A DNA stretch of 64,000 nt, taken from Mesorhizobium sp. (GTDB taxonomy: Bacteria; Pseudomonadota; Alphaproteobacteria; Rhizobiales; Rhizobiaceae). The notes under the pieces were generated by a model. It saw only the letters and a program-made list of their open reading frames with translations. It searched no databases and was not told the DNA's origin. Of this stretch, positions 18,109 to 28,665 are shown piece by piece. The stretch spans positions 62,001 to 126,000 of the forward strand of contig SAQL01000013.1 in the NCBI GenBank assembly GCA_004020645.1. The letters are read 5' to 3'. Numbering within the stretch: position 1 is the first letter of the stretch; every line of letters begins with the position of its first letter. The position numbers and the translations under genes were made by a program.

Positions 18109-18112
<4 letters not shown>
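16670..18112 (+). CDS. mutA: Methylmalonyl-CoA mutase small (non-B12-binding) subunit
   Basis: The 480-residue protein matches the MCM N-terminal TIM-barrel domain but lacks the C-terminal cobalamin-binding DXHXXG domain. Conserved regions include PWIVSQRIDDPD and FRMMTSADPETNILRTAIAG. It pairs with the large subunit encoded directly downstream, whose ATG overlaps this stop (ATGA). Together they isomerise methylmalonyl-CoA to succinyl-CoA in propionate, odd-chain fatty acid and branched-chain amino acid breakdown. GAGGAG lies just upstream of the start. A heterodimeric mutase contrasts with single-subunit enzymes in some other rhizobia. Confidence 0.92.
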
Positions 18113-20232
<2,120 letters not shown>

Positions 20233-20236
20233 ACTT

Positions 20237-20290
20237 GTTATAATCCATGTTGCAACGACCGACAACCTAAGTTATAATTGGCGTTGCAAC
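20237..20290 (+). promoter_or_regulatory. Twin operator/promoter of the AbrB-Doc module
   Basis: Two direct repeats of the pattern GTTATAATNNNNGTTGCAAC lie at 20237-20256 and 20271-20290, 34 bp apart. All 16 fixed positions match in both. Each carries a TATAAT -10-like hexamer and the palindrome GTTGCAAC. They sit 14 bp before the antitoxin start, the expected place for autoregulation by the AbrB-type antitoxin or its toxin complex. Confidence 0.75.
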
Positions 20291-20303
20291 AAAGGCTGAA
20301 TCC

Positions 20304-20525
20304 ATGAACACGACCATTCGCAAAATCGGCAATTCCGAAGGCGTGATCCTGCCCAAGGAAATTCTCGATCACCTGAATCTGAAGGCCGGCGATCAGCTTG
20401 AGATCGTCGAAACGAGCAAGGGCATCGCCCTTCGGCCAGTGGACGACAGCTTCGAGCGGCAGATGGAAGCTGCTCGCCAAGTCATGGACAAATACAAAGT
20501 CGCGCTTCAGAAGCTCGCCGAATGA
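20304..20525 (+). CDS. AbrB/MazE-type antitoxin
   Basis: The 73-residue protein has an N-terminal swapped-hairpin AbrB/MazE/SpoVT DNA-binding domain (residues 1-48: TTIRKIGNSEGVILPKEILD, LKAGDQLEIVE) and a short helical C-terminus (FERQMEAARQVMDKYKVAL) that likely folds on the toxin. It overlaps the Doc toxin start by 4 bp (ATGA), the usual coupling in type II toxin-antitoxin operons. Two direct repeats upstream are probably its binding sites. Confidence 0.9.
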   Translation: MNTTIRKIGNSEGVILPKEILDHLNLKAGDQLEIVETSKGIALRPVDDSFERQMEAARQVMDKYKVALQKLAE

Positions 20526-20911
20526 GCTGGGAGTTCCTGAGCCGGCGTGCGGTCGAAGCGATGCACGCCGAGCAGTTGCGTCGGCACGGCGGAGCGCACG
20601 GTTTGAGGGATGAGAATGCCCTCGAATCGGCGCTCGCCCGAGCCGAGAACAAGGCGAACTATGGTGATCCATCGATCGAGGATTTGGCCGCGGCCTATAT
20701 CTTCGGCATCGCCAGAAATCACCCCTTTGTCGACGGCAACAAGCGCACGGCCATCGTCGCCGCCGGCGCGTTCCTGATTGTCAACGGCTATGTGCTGACG
20801 GCCGACAACGGCACGATCTATGAGTTCGTCATGGGCGTTGCCGCCGGCGAGATCGACGAGGCTGGTGCTGCGGCGTTCTTCCGCGACCATGTCATCAACA
20901 TAGAGGACTAA
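20522..20911 (+). CDS. doc: Doc-family toxin (Fic fold, death-on-curing)
   Basis: 129 residues with the Fic/Doc signature HPFVDGNKRTA at residues 67-77 and helix DENALESALARAENKANYGD typical of Doc. Doc proteins phosphorylate elongation factor Tu and arrest translation; the Fic variant motif HPFXDGNKRTA fits the kinase-type Doc rather than an AMPylating Fic (HPFXXGNGR). The partner is an AbrB-type protein instead of Phd. The TAA stop (20909-20911) forms the first bases of a family B palindromic repeat. Confidence 0.9.
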   Translation: MSWEFLSRRAVEAMHAEQLRRHGGAHGLRDENALESALARAENKANYGDPSIEDLAAAYIFGIARNHPFVDGNKRTAIVAAGAFLIVNGYVLTADNGTIYEFVMGVAAGEIDEAGAAAFFRDHVINIED

Positions 20912-21040
20912 AGCGCGTCGCTTTTGAATGGATTCGCGAGACCCGCTTTAAGTAGCAAAACCGCTGCGCACCCTCGGGTCAAGGCCCCTGGGTCAGGCCT
21001 GGGTCAGGCCCGAGGGCATGCTTTTGCGCGACCTGCATCA
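20908..21040. repeat. Palindromic repeat, family B (copy 2) between convergent stops
   Basis: Starts CTAAAGCGCGTCGC, in which TAA is the Doc stop, and ends GCGCGACCTGCATCA, in which TCA is the reverse-strand stop of the GreA/B gene. The middle holds a lower-scale repeat (GGGTCAAGGCCCCTGGGTCA, GGTCAGGCCTGGGTCAGGCC). The element fills the whole gap between the two genes. Confidence 0.75.
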
Positions 21041-21511
21041 GTTGTCGGAGAGCTTGACGATTTCCCACTCCTTGCCGTTCACCACGGCAATTTCGCCGAC
21101 CTTCTTGCCGAACAAGGCCAAGGCCATCGGTGAAACATGGGAAATCGTGCCCTTGGCCGGATCGGCCTCATCCTCGCCGACGATCTTCCAGTGCACCTTC
21201 CTGCCGTCATCGCCTTCCAGCGTGACGCCCATGCCAAAGCGAACCAGGTCGCTGCCCGGTTCCGGCACGGAAAGCTCGGCGCTTTCACGCCGCGCGGTCC
21301 AGTAGCGCAGGTCGCGCGAGATGAGCGCGATGCGCTCGCGGTCGGCCCTCTTCTCCGCTCTACCCAGATCATCGCGCAGGGCAGCCAGTTCGGCGTCGAT
21401 CAGCGCCAGGCCGCGCTGCGTCACCAGATTGCGGTGGTGGCTGATCGGCCGCTCGCCGATGCCGGCGATGGCGTTTTCGCTATCCTCTTCGCGCGTGAAG
21501 GCTCTGCTCAT
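21038..21511 (-). CDS. GreA/GreB family transcription elongation factor
   Basis: The 157-residue protein has an N-terminal coiled-coil domain (LALIDAELAALRDDLGRAEK, ALISRDLRYWTARRESAEL) and a C-terminal FKBP-like GreA/B domain (VTLEGDDGRKVHWKIVGEDE, GTISHVSPMALALFGKKVGE). Gre factors bind RNA polymerase and stimulate transcript cleavage in backtracked complexes. HWKIVGEDEAD is closer to GreB, but this family member could be a GreA/B paralogue; the catalytic acidic pair at the coiled-coil tip is not obvious. Convergent with doc. Confidence 0.85.
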   Translation of the reverse strand: MSRAFTREEDSENAIAGIGERPISHHRNLVTQRGLALIDAELAALRDDLGRAEKRADRERIALISRDLRYWTARRESAELSVPEPGSDLVRFGMGVTLEGDDGRKVHWKIVGEDEADPAKGTISHVSPMALALFGKKVGEIAVVNGKEWEIVKLSDN

Positions 21512-21629
21512 CAGTCGAGCTTATGCCTCGTGCGGCGACTTCACAAGCTATTGCCGGCAAACTGGACCGGCCGATCCGGTCTGGCACGATTCCTGCGGCG
21601 CGACGGCCGAACGCTGGGAATCTGTGCCG

Positions 21630-23006
21630 ATGTTGAACAGACGAAAATTTCTCGCACAAACCGCAGGCTTTGCCGTCCTGGGCCTCCCGCTCGGCAAAGC
21701 AGCGGCGGGCAGCCTGCCCGGCATCGACAATGCCTCAATGCGCGGCTCGATCAACGCTGCCGACCTCGGCGTGCAGCCCGGAGCGCTTGACGACCAGAGC
21801 GAGGCATTCGCCACGCTGCTGCGCGAGGCAAACGACCGCGACTTGCCGGTGTTCCTGCCGCCGGGCACCTATGTCGTATCCAACCTTTCACTGCCCAGCC
21901 GTATCAGACTTTCCGGCGTGCCGGGCGCATCACGGATCGTCTATGGCGGCAATGGCCATCTGCTCATGGCCGAACAGGCCGAGCATGTCGAATTCACCGG
22001 ATTGGTATTCGACGGCACCAACCGCTGGATGGGCGACTACGCGAAAGGCCTGCTCGACCTTCGCCGCGTCGCTCACCTCGTCATCGACAATTGCCAGATA
22101 TCAGGCAGCGGCAAGAGCGGCTTGGCGCTCGAGCACGCTTCAGGTCGCATCGAGCGCTCGGAAATATCAGGCGCGGCCGATGCCGGCATCTATTCGGTCG
22201 AAGCCGCCGGCCTGGAGATATCAGGCAACACCGTGTCGGACTGCGCCAATGGCGGTATCCTCGTGCACCGCTGGCAAACGGCCGAGGACGGCACCATCGT
22301 CAGCGGGAACCGGGTCGAGCGCATTCAGGCGCGTAGCGGCGGAACCGGCCAGAACGGCAACGGCATCAATGCGTTCCGCGCCGGCAACGTCGTCATCTCG
22401 AGCAATATCGTCTCGGACTGTGCGTTTTCGGCGATCCGCGCCAACAGTGCCAGCAATCTGCATATCACCGGCAACACCTGCTCGCGGTCGGGCGAAACGG
22501 CGCTCTATTGCGAATTCTCCTTCGAGGGGGCGATCGTCAGCAACAACATCGTCGACGGCGCCGCCAACGGCATTTCTATCGTCAATTTCAACGAAGGCGG
22601 CCGCATGGGCGTGTGTTCGGGAAACATCGTCCGCAACCTCTCGACCAGCGGCCCCTACCCCGCCGATCCGCCCGGTTTCGGTGTCGGTATCAACGTCGAG
22701 GCGGATACTGTCGCCTTCGGCAACGTCGTCGAGAATGCGCCGCTCTACGGCATGCACATCGGCTGGGGGCCGTTCATGCGCAATGTAGTCGCCACGGGAA
22801 ATATCATCCGCAAGGCCGGAACCGGCATCGCCGTCACCGTGGTCGAGGGCGCCGGCACGGCGGTCATCTCCGACAATGTCATCGATGGCGCCCAAAACGG
22901 CGCGATCGTCGGCCATCGCTGGGCCGAGCCGGTGACCGGCGATCTCGCCTCATCAGGCAATGCCGGCTATGCGCATCTGACCATCGAGCGCAATCATGTG
23001 AGTTGA
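21630..23006 (+). CDS. TIGR03808 family Tat-exported repetitive (right-handed beta-helix) protein
   Basis: The start at 21630 gives the twin-arginine signal MLNRRKFLAQTAGFAVLGLP. The mature part is a pectate-lyase-like right-handed beta-helix with repeated rungs (for example ISGNTVSDCANGGILVH, ISSNIVSDCAFSAIRAN, VSNNIVDGAANGISIVN). At 458 residues it fits TIGR03808, restricted to Rhizobiales and of unknown function. Periplasmic location is inferred. No carbohydrate-active signature can be assigned by eye. Monocistronic, convergent with the asparaginase gene. Confidence 0.88.
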   Translation: MLNRRKFLAQTAGFAVLGLPLGKAAAGSLPGIDNASMRGSINAADLGVQPGALDDQSEAFATLLREANDRDLPVFLPPGTYVVSNLSLPSRIRLSGVPGASRIVYGGNGHLLMAEQAEHVEFTGLVFDGTNRWMGDYAKGLLDLRRVAHLVIDNCQISGSGKSGLALEHASGRIERSEISGAADAGIYSVEAAGLEISGNTVSDCANGGILVHRWQTAEDGTIVSGNRVERIQARSGGTGQNGNGINAFRAGNVVISSNIVSDCAFSAIRANSASNLHITGNTCSRSGETALYCEFSFEGAIVSNNIVDGAANGISIVNFNEGGRMGVCSGNIVRNLSTSGPYPADPPGFGVGINVEADTVAFGNVVENAPLYGMHIGWGPFMRNVVATGNIIRKAGTGIAVTVVEGAGTAVISDNVIDGAQNGAIVGHRWAEPVTGDLASSGNAGYAHLTIERNHVS

Positions 23007-23016
23007 ATGCCCGTTC

Positions 23017-24021
23017 TCAGGCCAGTGCGACAGTGGGGCGGAGTGCACCAACCTTGGCGCCGACCCGGCTTTGGATGGGTGGACTTGCCTGGTCGATCAG
23101 CTTCTCCGCCAATGCCTTGTCGGCGCGCAAAAGCCTGGCCATGCATGCCGCGACCATGACTTCAGCCGCGCGGCCAGCGCCATCATCGCATTTGAGCGCA
23201 ATGCCAAGGCCAAGCTCCGGAAGGGCTGCGCAATAGACGCCTTCGGCCCCTCCCTTGACAAAAATCCGGCCGGGTGCGGCCACCATCAGCGCAACATCGG
23301 CCCTGCCGGTGCCGGCGACCAGAAAGGGCTCGGCCATGCAAGCGGAAAGCAGCCGCTTTGTGGCTTTGGCGCGCACGGGTTCAAAGCCGACCCCGGTCGC
23401 CATGCGGGCAAAGCCGAGCGCGAAGCTGCGTAGCGGCACGGCATAGGTCGGGATCGAGCAGCCGTCAGTACCGCAATGATCGACATTATGGGCGGCACCG
23501 GTCACCGCCTGCATCGCATCACGCACCATCTCCTGCGAGGCATGGCCTGATTTGACATAGCCGCGATGGGCGATGCCGGCGTGGACGCAGGTGCAGAGAA
23601 AGCCCGCATGCTTGCCAGAACAATTGTTGTGCAGCGCGTTTGGCATGTTGCCGGCACTGGCCAGCGCAATCGTCGCGTCGTGGCTGGACGGCCAATGCGC
23701 GCCGCATTCCAGCGCCGCCTCGTCCAGCCCTGCCTTCGCCAACATCGCCCGGGCCAGTTCGACATGCGCTGGCTCGCCGGAATGCGAAGCGCAGGCTAGC
23801 GCCAGTTCGCGGTCGCCAAAACCATACGCATCGGCGGCGCCGCTTTCGACCAGCGGCAGCGCCTGGATCGCCTTGACCGCAGAGCGCGGAAATACCGGGC
23901 GGGCCGTATCGCCGATTTCCCAGACCGGCCTGCCGTCAGCATCGAAAACAGCAATGGCGCCACGATGCGCGCTCTCGACCACGGTGCCGCGCAAAACTTC
24001 GACCAGAACCGGATTCGTCAT
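23017..24021 (-). CDS. ansA: L-asparaginase, rhizobial (ReAV/AnsA-like) type
   Basis: 334 residues matching the Rhizobium etli-type asparaginase family, unrelated to E. coli AsnA/B enzymes. The S-X2-K pair is in PRSAVKAIQ (Ser47, Lys50), the second Ser in CASHSGE (Ser79), and the zinc-site residues in NNCSGKHAG (Cys134, Lys137) and DGCSIP (Cys188), each one position before the residues known in the R. etli enzyme. It hydrolyses asparagine to aspartate and ammonia. A family A repeat lies 16 bp upstream of the start, so the promoter must overlap or lie beyond it, or it is read from upstream. Confidence 0.92.
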   Translation of the reverse strand: MTNPVLVEVLRGTVVESAHRGAIAVFDADGRPVWEIGDTARPVFPRSAVKAIQALPLVESGAADAYGFGDRELALACASHSGEPAHVELARAMLAKAGLDEAALECGAHWPSSHDATIALASAGNMPNALHNNCSGKHAGFLCTCVHAGIAHRGYVKSGHASQEMVRDAMQAVTGAAHNVDHCGTDGCSIPTYAVPLRSFALGFARMATGVGFEPVRAKATKRLLSACMAEPFLVAGTGRADVALMVAAPGRIFVKGGAEGVYCAALPELGLGIALKCDDGAGRAAEVMVAACMARLLRADKALAEKLIDQASPPIQSRVGAKVGALRPTVALA

Positions 24022-24036
24022 GATTTCCCCGCTAAC

Positions 24037-24145
24037 GCATGACCCTCGAAAATCGGAGTCGATTTTCGAAAAGGATCATGCGCAAAATCAAACTGTTACA
24101 GCGTCCTTTGCGCGCCAGGAAGGGCGCGCCGCGCTGTAATGCGGG
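24037..24145. repeat. Palindromic repeat, family A (copy 4)
   Basis: Starts GCATGACCCTCGAAAATCGG and ends CGCGCCGCGCTGTAATGCGGG. It fills the gap between the asparaginase start and the thiolase stop (TAA at 24152-24154). Confidence 0.85.
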
Positions 24146-24151
24146 CCGCTT

Positions 24152-25318
24152 TTATCTGATCCGATCGAGAATGGAAACGTAGTTGGCGACCGCCGCGCCG
24201 CCCATGTTGAAGATGCCGCCAAGCTTGGCTCCCGGCACCTGGATGCCGCCCGCCTCGCCGACGAGTTGCATGGCGCTCAGCACATGCATCGAGACGCCGG
24301 TGGCGCCGATCGGGTGGCCCTTAGCCTTCAGCCCGCCAGACGGATTGACAGGCAGCCGACCGTCCTTCGCCGTCTCGCCATCCAGCGCCAGTTTTGCGCC
24401 CTCGCCCGGTTTCGCCAGTCCCATCGCCTCATATTCGATCAGCTCGGCGATGGTGAAGCAGTCATGCGTCTCGACGAAGGACAGATCATCGAGCGTCACA
24501 CCAGCCCTCTTCAGCGCCTGGTTCCAGGCCTGTTCGCAGCCTTCGAACGCCAGGATGTCGCGCTTCGACATCGGCAGGAAATCCTGCACATGCTCGTTGG
24601 CGCGGAAGGCGACGGCGCGGCGCATCTTCAACGCGGTCGCCGTGTCGGCAAGGACCAGGGCTGCGGCGCCGTCCGAAACCAGCGAGCAGTCGGTGCGTTT
24701 CAGAGGGCCAGCGACGAAGGGGTTCTTCTCGCTCTCGTGCCGGCAGAACTCATAGCCGAAATCCTTGCGCATCTGCGCATAGGGATTGTCGACGCCGTTC
24801 TTGTGGTTCTTGGCGGCGATCATCGCCAGCGCGTCCGACTGGTCGCCATAGCGCTGGAAATAGGCTTGGGCGATCTTGCCGAAAACGCCGGCGAAGCCTG
24901 CCGGCGTGTCGCCCTCCTCGGGCAGATAAGAGGCCTTGAGAAGGTTCTTGCCGATTTCTGGACCTGATGTCGTCGTCATCTGCTCGGCGCCGACCACCAG
25001 CACGATGCGGGCGGCATCGGCGTCGATGGCGCGGACGCCTTGCCTGACCGCCGCCGAACCGGTGGCGCAGGCGTTCTCGACACGGGTCGCCGGCTTGAAG
25101 CGCAGCCGGTCGTCGGCCTGCAGGACCAGGCTTGCGGTGAAATCCTGTGCGGAAAAGCCGGCATTGAAGTGGCCAAGCACGATCTCGTCGACCTCATCCG
25201 GACCGATGCCGGCATGATCGAGCGCCTCGCTAGCCACCTTGGTGATCAGGCCCTCCAGCGTCTCGCCTTCGAGCTTGCCGAAACGCGAATGCGCCCAGCC
25301 GACGATGCATGCTGTCAT
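24152..25318 (-). CDS. Thiolase family protein (acetyl-CoA acetyltransferase / SCP-x-like)
   Basis: 388 residues with the thiolase fold. The nucleophilic Cys is in RVENACATGSAAV, the downstream motif is ETHDCFTIAE, and the C-terminal NPSGGLKAKGHPIGATGVSM holds the catalytic His. The HDCF variant marks the SCP2/SCP-x-like branch, which often acts on branched or steroid acyl-CoAs, not the classic PhaA type. The ATG at 25318 has GGAG 6 bp upstream (frame open further). Monocistronic, divergent from betI. Real substrate unknown. Confidence 0.9.
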   Translation of the reverse strand: MTACIVGWAHSRFGKLEGETLEGLITKVASEALDHAGIGPDEVDEIVLGHFNAGFSAQDFTASLVLQADDRLRFKPATRVENACATGSAAVRQGVRAIDADAARIVLVVGAEQMTTTSGPEIGKNLLKASYLPEEGDTPAGFAGVFGKIAQAYFQRYGDQSDALAMIAAKNHKNGVDNPYAQMRKDFGYEFCRHESEKNPFVAGPLKRTDCSLVSDGAAALVLADTATALKMRRAVAFRANEHVQDFLPMSKRDILAFEGCEQAWNQALKRAGVTLDDLSFVETHDCFTIAELIEYEAMGLAKPGEGAKLALDGETAKDGRLPVNPSGGLKAKGHPIGATGVSMHVLSAMQLVGEAGGIQVPGAKLGGIFNMGGAAVANYVSILDRIR

Positions 25319-25492
25319 GGTTATCTCCATCCTGCGGGCCGGGGCTACGCGATGTCGCAGCGCCTCAGCATTGTTCAAGCATGAACCGTTCCAGCGAGTT
25401 CGTGAAGGGGCCAGAACCACACAATCGCTTGATCTTGAGTATCTGGTCACGGCACCTGACTTTTGCCACCAAATCAGGCTGGATTTTTGTTG

Positions 25493-25506
25493 ATTGATCC
25501 GTCAAT
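25493..25506. promoter_or_regulatory. Candidate BetI operator
   Basis: The inverted repeat ATTGA-TCCG-TCAAT (25493-25506), within TTGATTGATCCGTCAATAAA, lies 36 bp before the betI start. Bet operons are autoregulated by BetI binding to dyads that contain TTGAT/ATCAA-like halves, so this is the best candidate visible here. Confidence 0.4.
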
Positions 25507-25541
25507 AAAAAATAATCTCGTCGCAACAGGCCGGAGCAAGA

Positions 25542-26132
25542 ATGCCGAAAGTCGGAATGGAGCCGTTGCGCCGCAGGGCGCTGATCGACGCGACGATCTC
25601 GGCGATCGGCGAGCGCGGTTCGCTTGATGTGACGATGTCGGAAATCGCCGGGCGCGCTGGCGTGTCCTCGGCGCTTGCCCATCACTATTTCGGCGCCAAG
25701 GACGAACTTTTGCTGGCGACGATGCGGCACATCCTGGCCGAGCTGACCGCCGACATGCGGCGCGCGCTTCGATCGGCCGGCACGGCGCGCCAGCGCGTTT
25801 CGGCCGTGGTCGCCGTCAATTTCTCCGACGTCCAGTTCCGGCCGGAAACGATCGCCGCCTGGCTGGCCTTCTATGTCGAAGCGCAGAAATCAGCAACACT
25901 CCGCCGGCTGCTCAAGGTCTATGCGCGACGGCTGCATTCCAATCTGTTGAGCGGGCTGACCGGCATCCTGCCGAGAAGCGAAGCCGACCGGGTCGCCGAG
26001 GCGACAGCGGCCCTAATAGACGGGCTCTACATCAGGCGCGCGCTGAAGGACGGCGTGCCCAATGCCGCGACCGCGATTGCACTGATCGAGGATTACCTCG
26101 AAACGAAACTCAGCCGCCGGAGCGCGCAGTGA
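25542..26132 (+). CDS. betI: BetI, TetR-family repressor of choline metabolism
   Basis: 196 residues. The TetR helix-turn-helix is MSEIAGRAGVSSALAHHYFG, preceded by RRRALIDATISAIGERGSLD; the first residues MPKVGMEPLRRRALIDAT match BetI. It represses the bet genes and is relieved by choline. It is the first gene of betI-betC-dehydratase-betA-betB, and its stop overlaps the GTG start of betC (GTGA). A candidate dyad operator lies upstream. Confidence 0.95.
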   Translation: MPKVGMEPLRRRALIDATISAIGERGSLDVTMSEIAGRAGVSSALAHHYFGAKDELLLATMRHILAELTADMRRALRSAGTARQRVSAVVAVNFSDVQFRPETIAAWLAFYVEAQKSATLRRLLKVYARRLHSNLLSGLTGILPRSEADRVAEATAALIDGLYIRRALKDGVPNAATAIALIEDYLETKLSRRSAQ

Positions 26133-27658
26133 CGTCCAAGCGACCCAATTTCCTGATCGTCATGGTCGATCAGCTCAACGGCACGTTGTTCCCGGATGGA
26201 CCGGCGGACTTCCTGCATGCGCCGCATCTGAAGGCGCTGGCCGCTCGTTCGGCGCGCTTCAAGAACAACTACACTGCCTCGCCGCTCTGCGCGCCGGGCC
26301 GCGCCTCGTTCATGAGCGGCCAGTTGCCGTCGCGCACCGAGGTCTATGACAATGCCGCCGAATTCGTCTCGTCGATCCCGACCTATGCGCATCATCTGCG
26401 CGCCGCCGGCTACCATACCTGTCTGTCCGGCAAGATGCATTTCGTCGGGCCGGACCAGTTGCATGGTTTTGAGGAACGGCTGACCACCGACATCTATCCG
26501 GCCGATTTCGGTTGGACGCCGGATTATCGCAAGCCCGGCGAGCGGATCGACTGGTGGTATCATAATCTCGGTTCGGTGGCTGGCGCCGGCGTCGCCGAGA
26601 TCACCAACCAGATGGAGTATGACGACGAGGTTGCCTTCCATGCGGTGCAGAAGCTTTATGATTTCGCCCGCGTCTCCGACGACGCTTCGCGCCGGCCGTG
26701 GTGCCTGACCGTTTCCTTCACCCATCCGCACGACCCCTATGTCGCCCGGCGGCGCTATTGGGATCTCTACGAGGACTGCCCGGCGCTTGAGCCCAAGGTG
26801 GGCTTCATCCCCTACGACAAGCAGGATCCGCATTCCCAGCGGCTCTACCGGGCCAGCGACTATGATAGCTTCAAGATCACGCCGGAGCAGATCCGCCGCG
26901 CGCGGCGCGGCTATTTCGCCAACATCTCCTATCTCGACGATAAGGTCGGCGAACTGCTGTCGGTGCTCGAACGCACGCGAATGCTCGACGATACGATCAT
27001 CCTGTTCTGCTCGGATCACGGCGACATGCTCGGCGAGCGCGGCCTGTGGTTCAAGATGTGTTTTTTCGAGGGCTCGGCACGGGTGCCGCTGATGATCGCC
27101 GGAAAAGACATTTCGGCCACCCTGATCGCCGCGCCGGTCTCCAATCTCGACGTGACGCCGGCGCTTTGCGACCTCGCCGGCATCGACATGAGCGCGATCG
27201 CGCCATGGACCGATGGCCAGTCGCTGCTGCCGCTGCTCGACGGCCAGGAACGCACCGCACCGGTGCTGATGGAATATGCGGCCGAAGGCTCCAATGCGCC
27301 GATGGTCGCGATCCGCGAGGGTCGCTTCAAATTCATCTATTGCGACATCGATCCGCCGCAACTGTTTGATCTTGAATCGGATCCGCTCGAGTTGACCAAT
27401 CTCGCCGCCGACCCGGCGCATGCGGCTTTGGTGACTGCATTCACCGAAAAGGTCCGGGCGCGCTGGGACATGGCCGCTTTCGACGCCGCCGTCCGCACCA
27501 GCCAGGCGCGCCGCTGGGTGGTCTATCCGGCGCTGCGCAACGGCACCCATTACCCCTGGGAATTCCAGCCGCTGCAGAAAGCATCGGAACGCTACATGCG
27601 CAACCACATGAACCTTGACCTGCTCGAAGAGCAGAAGCGCTTTCCGCGAGGCGAATGA
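26129..27658 (+). CDS. betC: Choline-sulfatase
   Basis: 509-residue type I sulfatase starting with GTG. The formylglycine site is CAPGRASFMSG at residues 54-64 (Cys54, as in Sinorhizobium BetC). Metal and active-site regions include NFLIVMVDQLNGTLF and FCSDHGDMLGERGLWFK. C-terminal YPWEFQPLQKASERYMRNHM is the characteristic BetC tail. It hydrolyses choline-O-sulfate to choline and sulfate, feeding BetA. The stop overlaps the next start (ATGA), showing tight coupling. Confidence 0.97.
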   Translation: MTSKRPNFLIVMVDQLNGTLFPDGPADFLHAPHLKALAARSARFKNNYTASPLCAPGRASFMSGQLPSRTEVYDNAAEFVSSIPTYAHHLRAAGYHTCLSGKMHFVGPDQLHGFEERLTTDIYPADFGWTPDYRKPGERIDWWYHNLGSVAGAGVAEITNQMEYDDEVAFHAVQKLYDFARVSDDASRRPWCLTVSFTHPHDPYVARRRYWDLYEDCPALEPKVGFIPYDKQDPHSQRLYRASDYDSFKITPEQIRRARRGYFANISYLDDKVGELLSVLERTRMLDDTIILFCSDHGDMLGERGLWFKMCFFEGSARVPLMIAGKDISATLIAAPVSNLDVTPALCDLAGIDMSAIAPWTDGQSLLPLLDGQERTAPVLMEYAAEGSNAPMVAIREGRFKFIYCDIDPPQLFDLESDPLELTNLAADPAHAALVTAFTEKVRARWDMAAFDAAVRTSQARRWVVYPALRNGTHYPWEFQPLQKASERYMRNHMNLDLLEEQKRFPRGE

Positions 27659-28662
27659 TGACAACCCTTGTCCCCTCCCTCGATCACCTCAAACAGGCCT
27701 ATGCCGTCACCGCCAAGGCGACGCAGATCACGCCGCTGCTGGAGTCAGCGGCCTTGGCCGGAGAGACCGGCGCCGCGCGCGTCTTCGTCAAGCCGGAGTC
27801 GCTGCAATGGGCGGGTTCCTTCAAGGTGCGCGGCGCCTATTGGCGGCTGAAGCGGCTTTCGCCCGATGAAGCCAGAAAGGGCGTCGTCGCCTATTCCTCC
27901 GGCAATTTCGCGCAAGGATTGGCCGCCGCCGGCCAGGCGCTGGGCATTCCGGTGACCATCGTCATGCCGATCGACGCGCCGTCCGCCAAGCGCGACGCAA
28001 CGACCGGCTATGGCGCGCGCGTGGTGCTGACCGACCATGGCGAGCGAGCGCGTGAGGAGATTGCCGCCGCCACGGCGCGCGAGATCGCCGAGACCGAGGG
28101 GCTGGCGCTGCTGCATCCGTTCGACGACCCCGAGATCGTCGCCGGCCAGGCTGGTGTGGGGCTGGAGGCACTCGAGCAACTCAATACCAGGAATGCCAGC
28201 GCCGATCTGCTGTTCTGTCCGGTCGGCGGCGGCGGGCTGATCGGCGGCGTTTCGCTGGCTTTTCACTATCTGTCGCCGGCGACCGAGATCATCGGCGTCG
28301 AGCCGGAAGGTTTCAACGGCATGGGCGCGTCGCTGGCGCATGGCGCCATCGAAACCATGCCGATCGGGCCGAAATCGATATGCGACGGGCTGATGGCGCG
28401 CAAGCCTGGCGACGCGCCATTCGCGGCGGTCAGAACCGCGGGCGTTCGCGGCATCACCGTCGACGATCAATCGGTGCGCCGCGCGATGCGCATCGCCTTC
28501 GAACGGATGAAGCTGGTGCTGGAACCTTCGGGCGCTGCATCGCTGGCGGCGCTGCTCGGCGGCAAGGTGGAAGTGAGCGGGAAGACCGTGCTCGTGGTGG
28601 CAACCGGCGGCAATGTCTCGCTCACCGATTTCATGACACATATGAACGATGGGCGCATATGA
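27655..28662 (+). CDS. Threonine/serine dehydratase-like PLP enzyme inside the bet operon
   Basis: 335 residues, fold type II PLP enzyme. The PLP Lys is in WAGSFKVRGAYWRL, the phosphate loop in CPVGGGGLIGG, and the substrate loop in AYSSGNFAQGLAAAG. It lacks a C-terminal ACT regulatory domain, like catabolic or anabolic short dehydratases, and would deaminate serine or threonine, or a related hydroxy-amino acid. The start overlaps betC by 4 bp and its stop is 3 bp before betA, so it belongs to the bet operon, which it does not in the classic betICBA layout. A link to serine formed from betaine demethylation products is an inference. Confidence 0.88.
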   Translation: MMTTLVPSLDHLKQAYAVTAKATQITPLLESAALAGETGAARVFVKPESLQWAGSFKVRGAYWRLKRLSPDEARKGVVAYSSGNFAQGLAAAGQALGIPVTIVMPIDAPSAKRDATTGYGARVVLTDHGERAREEIAAATAREIAETEGLALLHPFDDPEIVAGQAGVGLEALEQLNTRNASADLLFCPVGGGGLIGGVSLAFHYLSPATEIIGVEPEGFNGMGASLAHGAIETMPIGPKSICDGLMARKPGDAPFAAVRTAGVRGITVDDQSVRRAMRIAFERMKLVLEPSGAASLAALLGGKVEVSGKTVLVVATGGNVSLTDFMTHMNDGRI

Positions 28663-28665
28663 ATC

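Noticed and set aside
20908..21040. CRISPR array
   Set aside because: Repeats here are diverged, palindromic and not evenly spaced, with no spacers or cas genes.
24152..25450. Longer N-terminus for the thiolase (frame open to 25450)
   Set aside because: The ATG at 25318 has a proper Shine-Dalgarno sequence and the family start MTACIVGWAHSRFGK.
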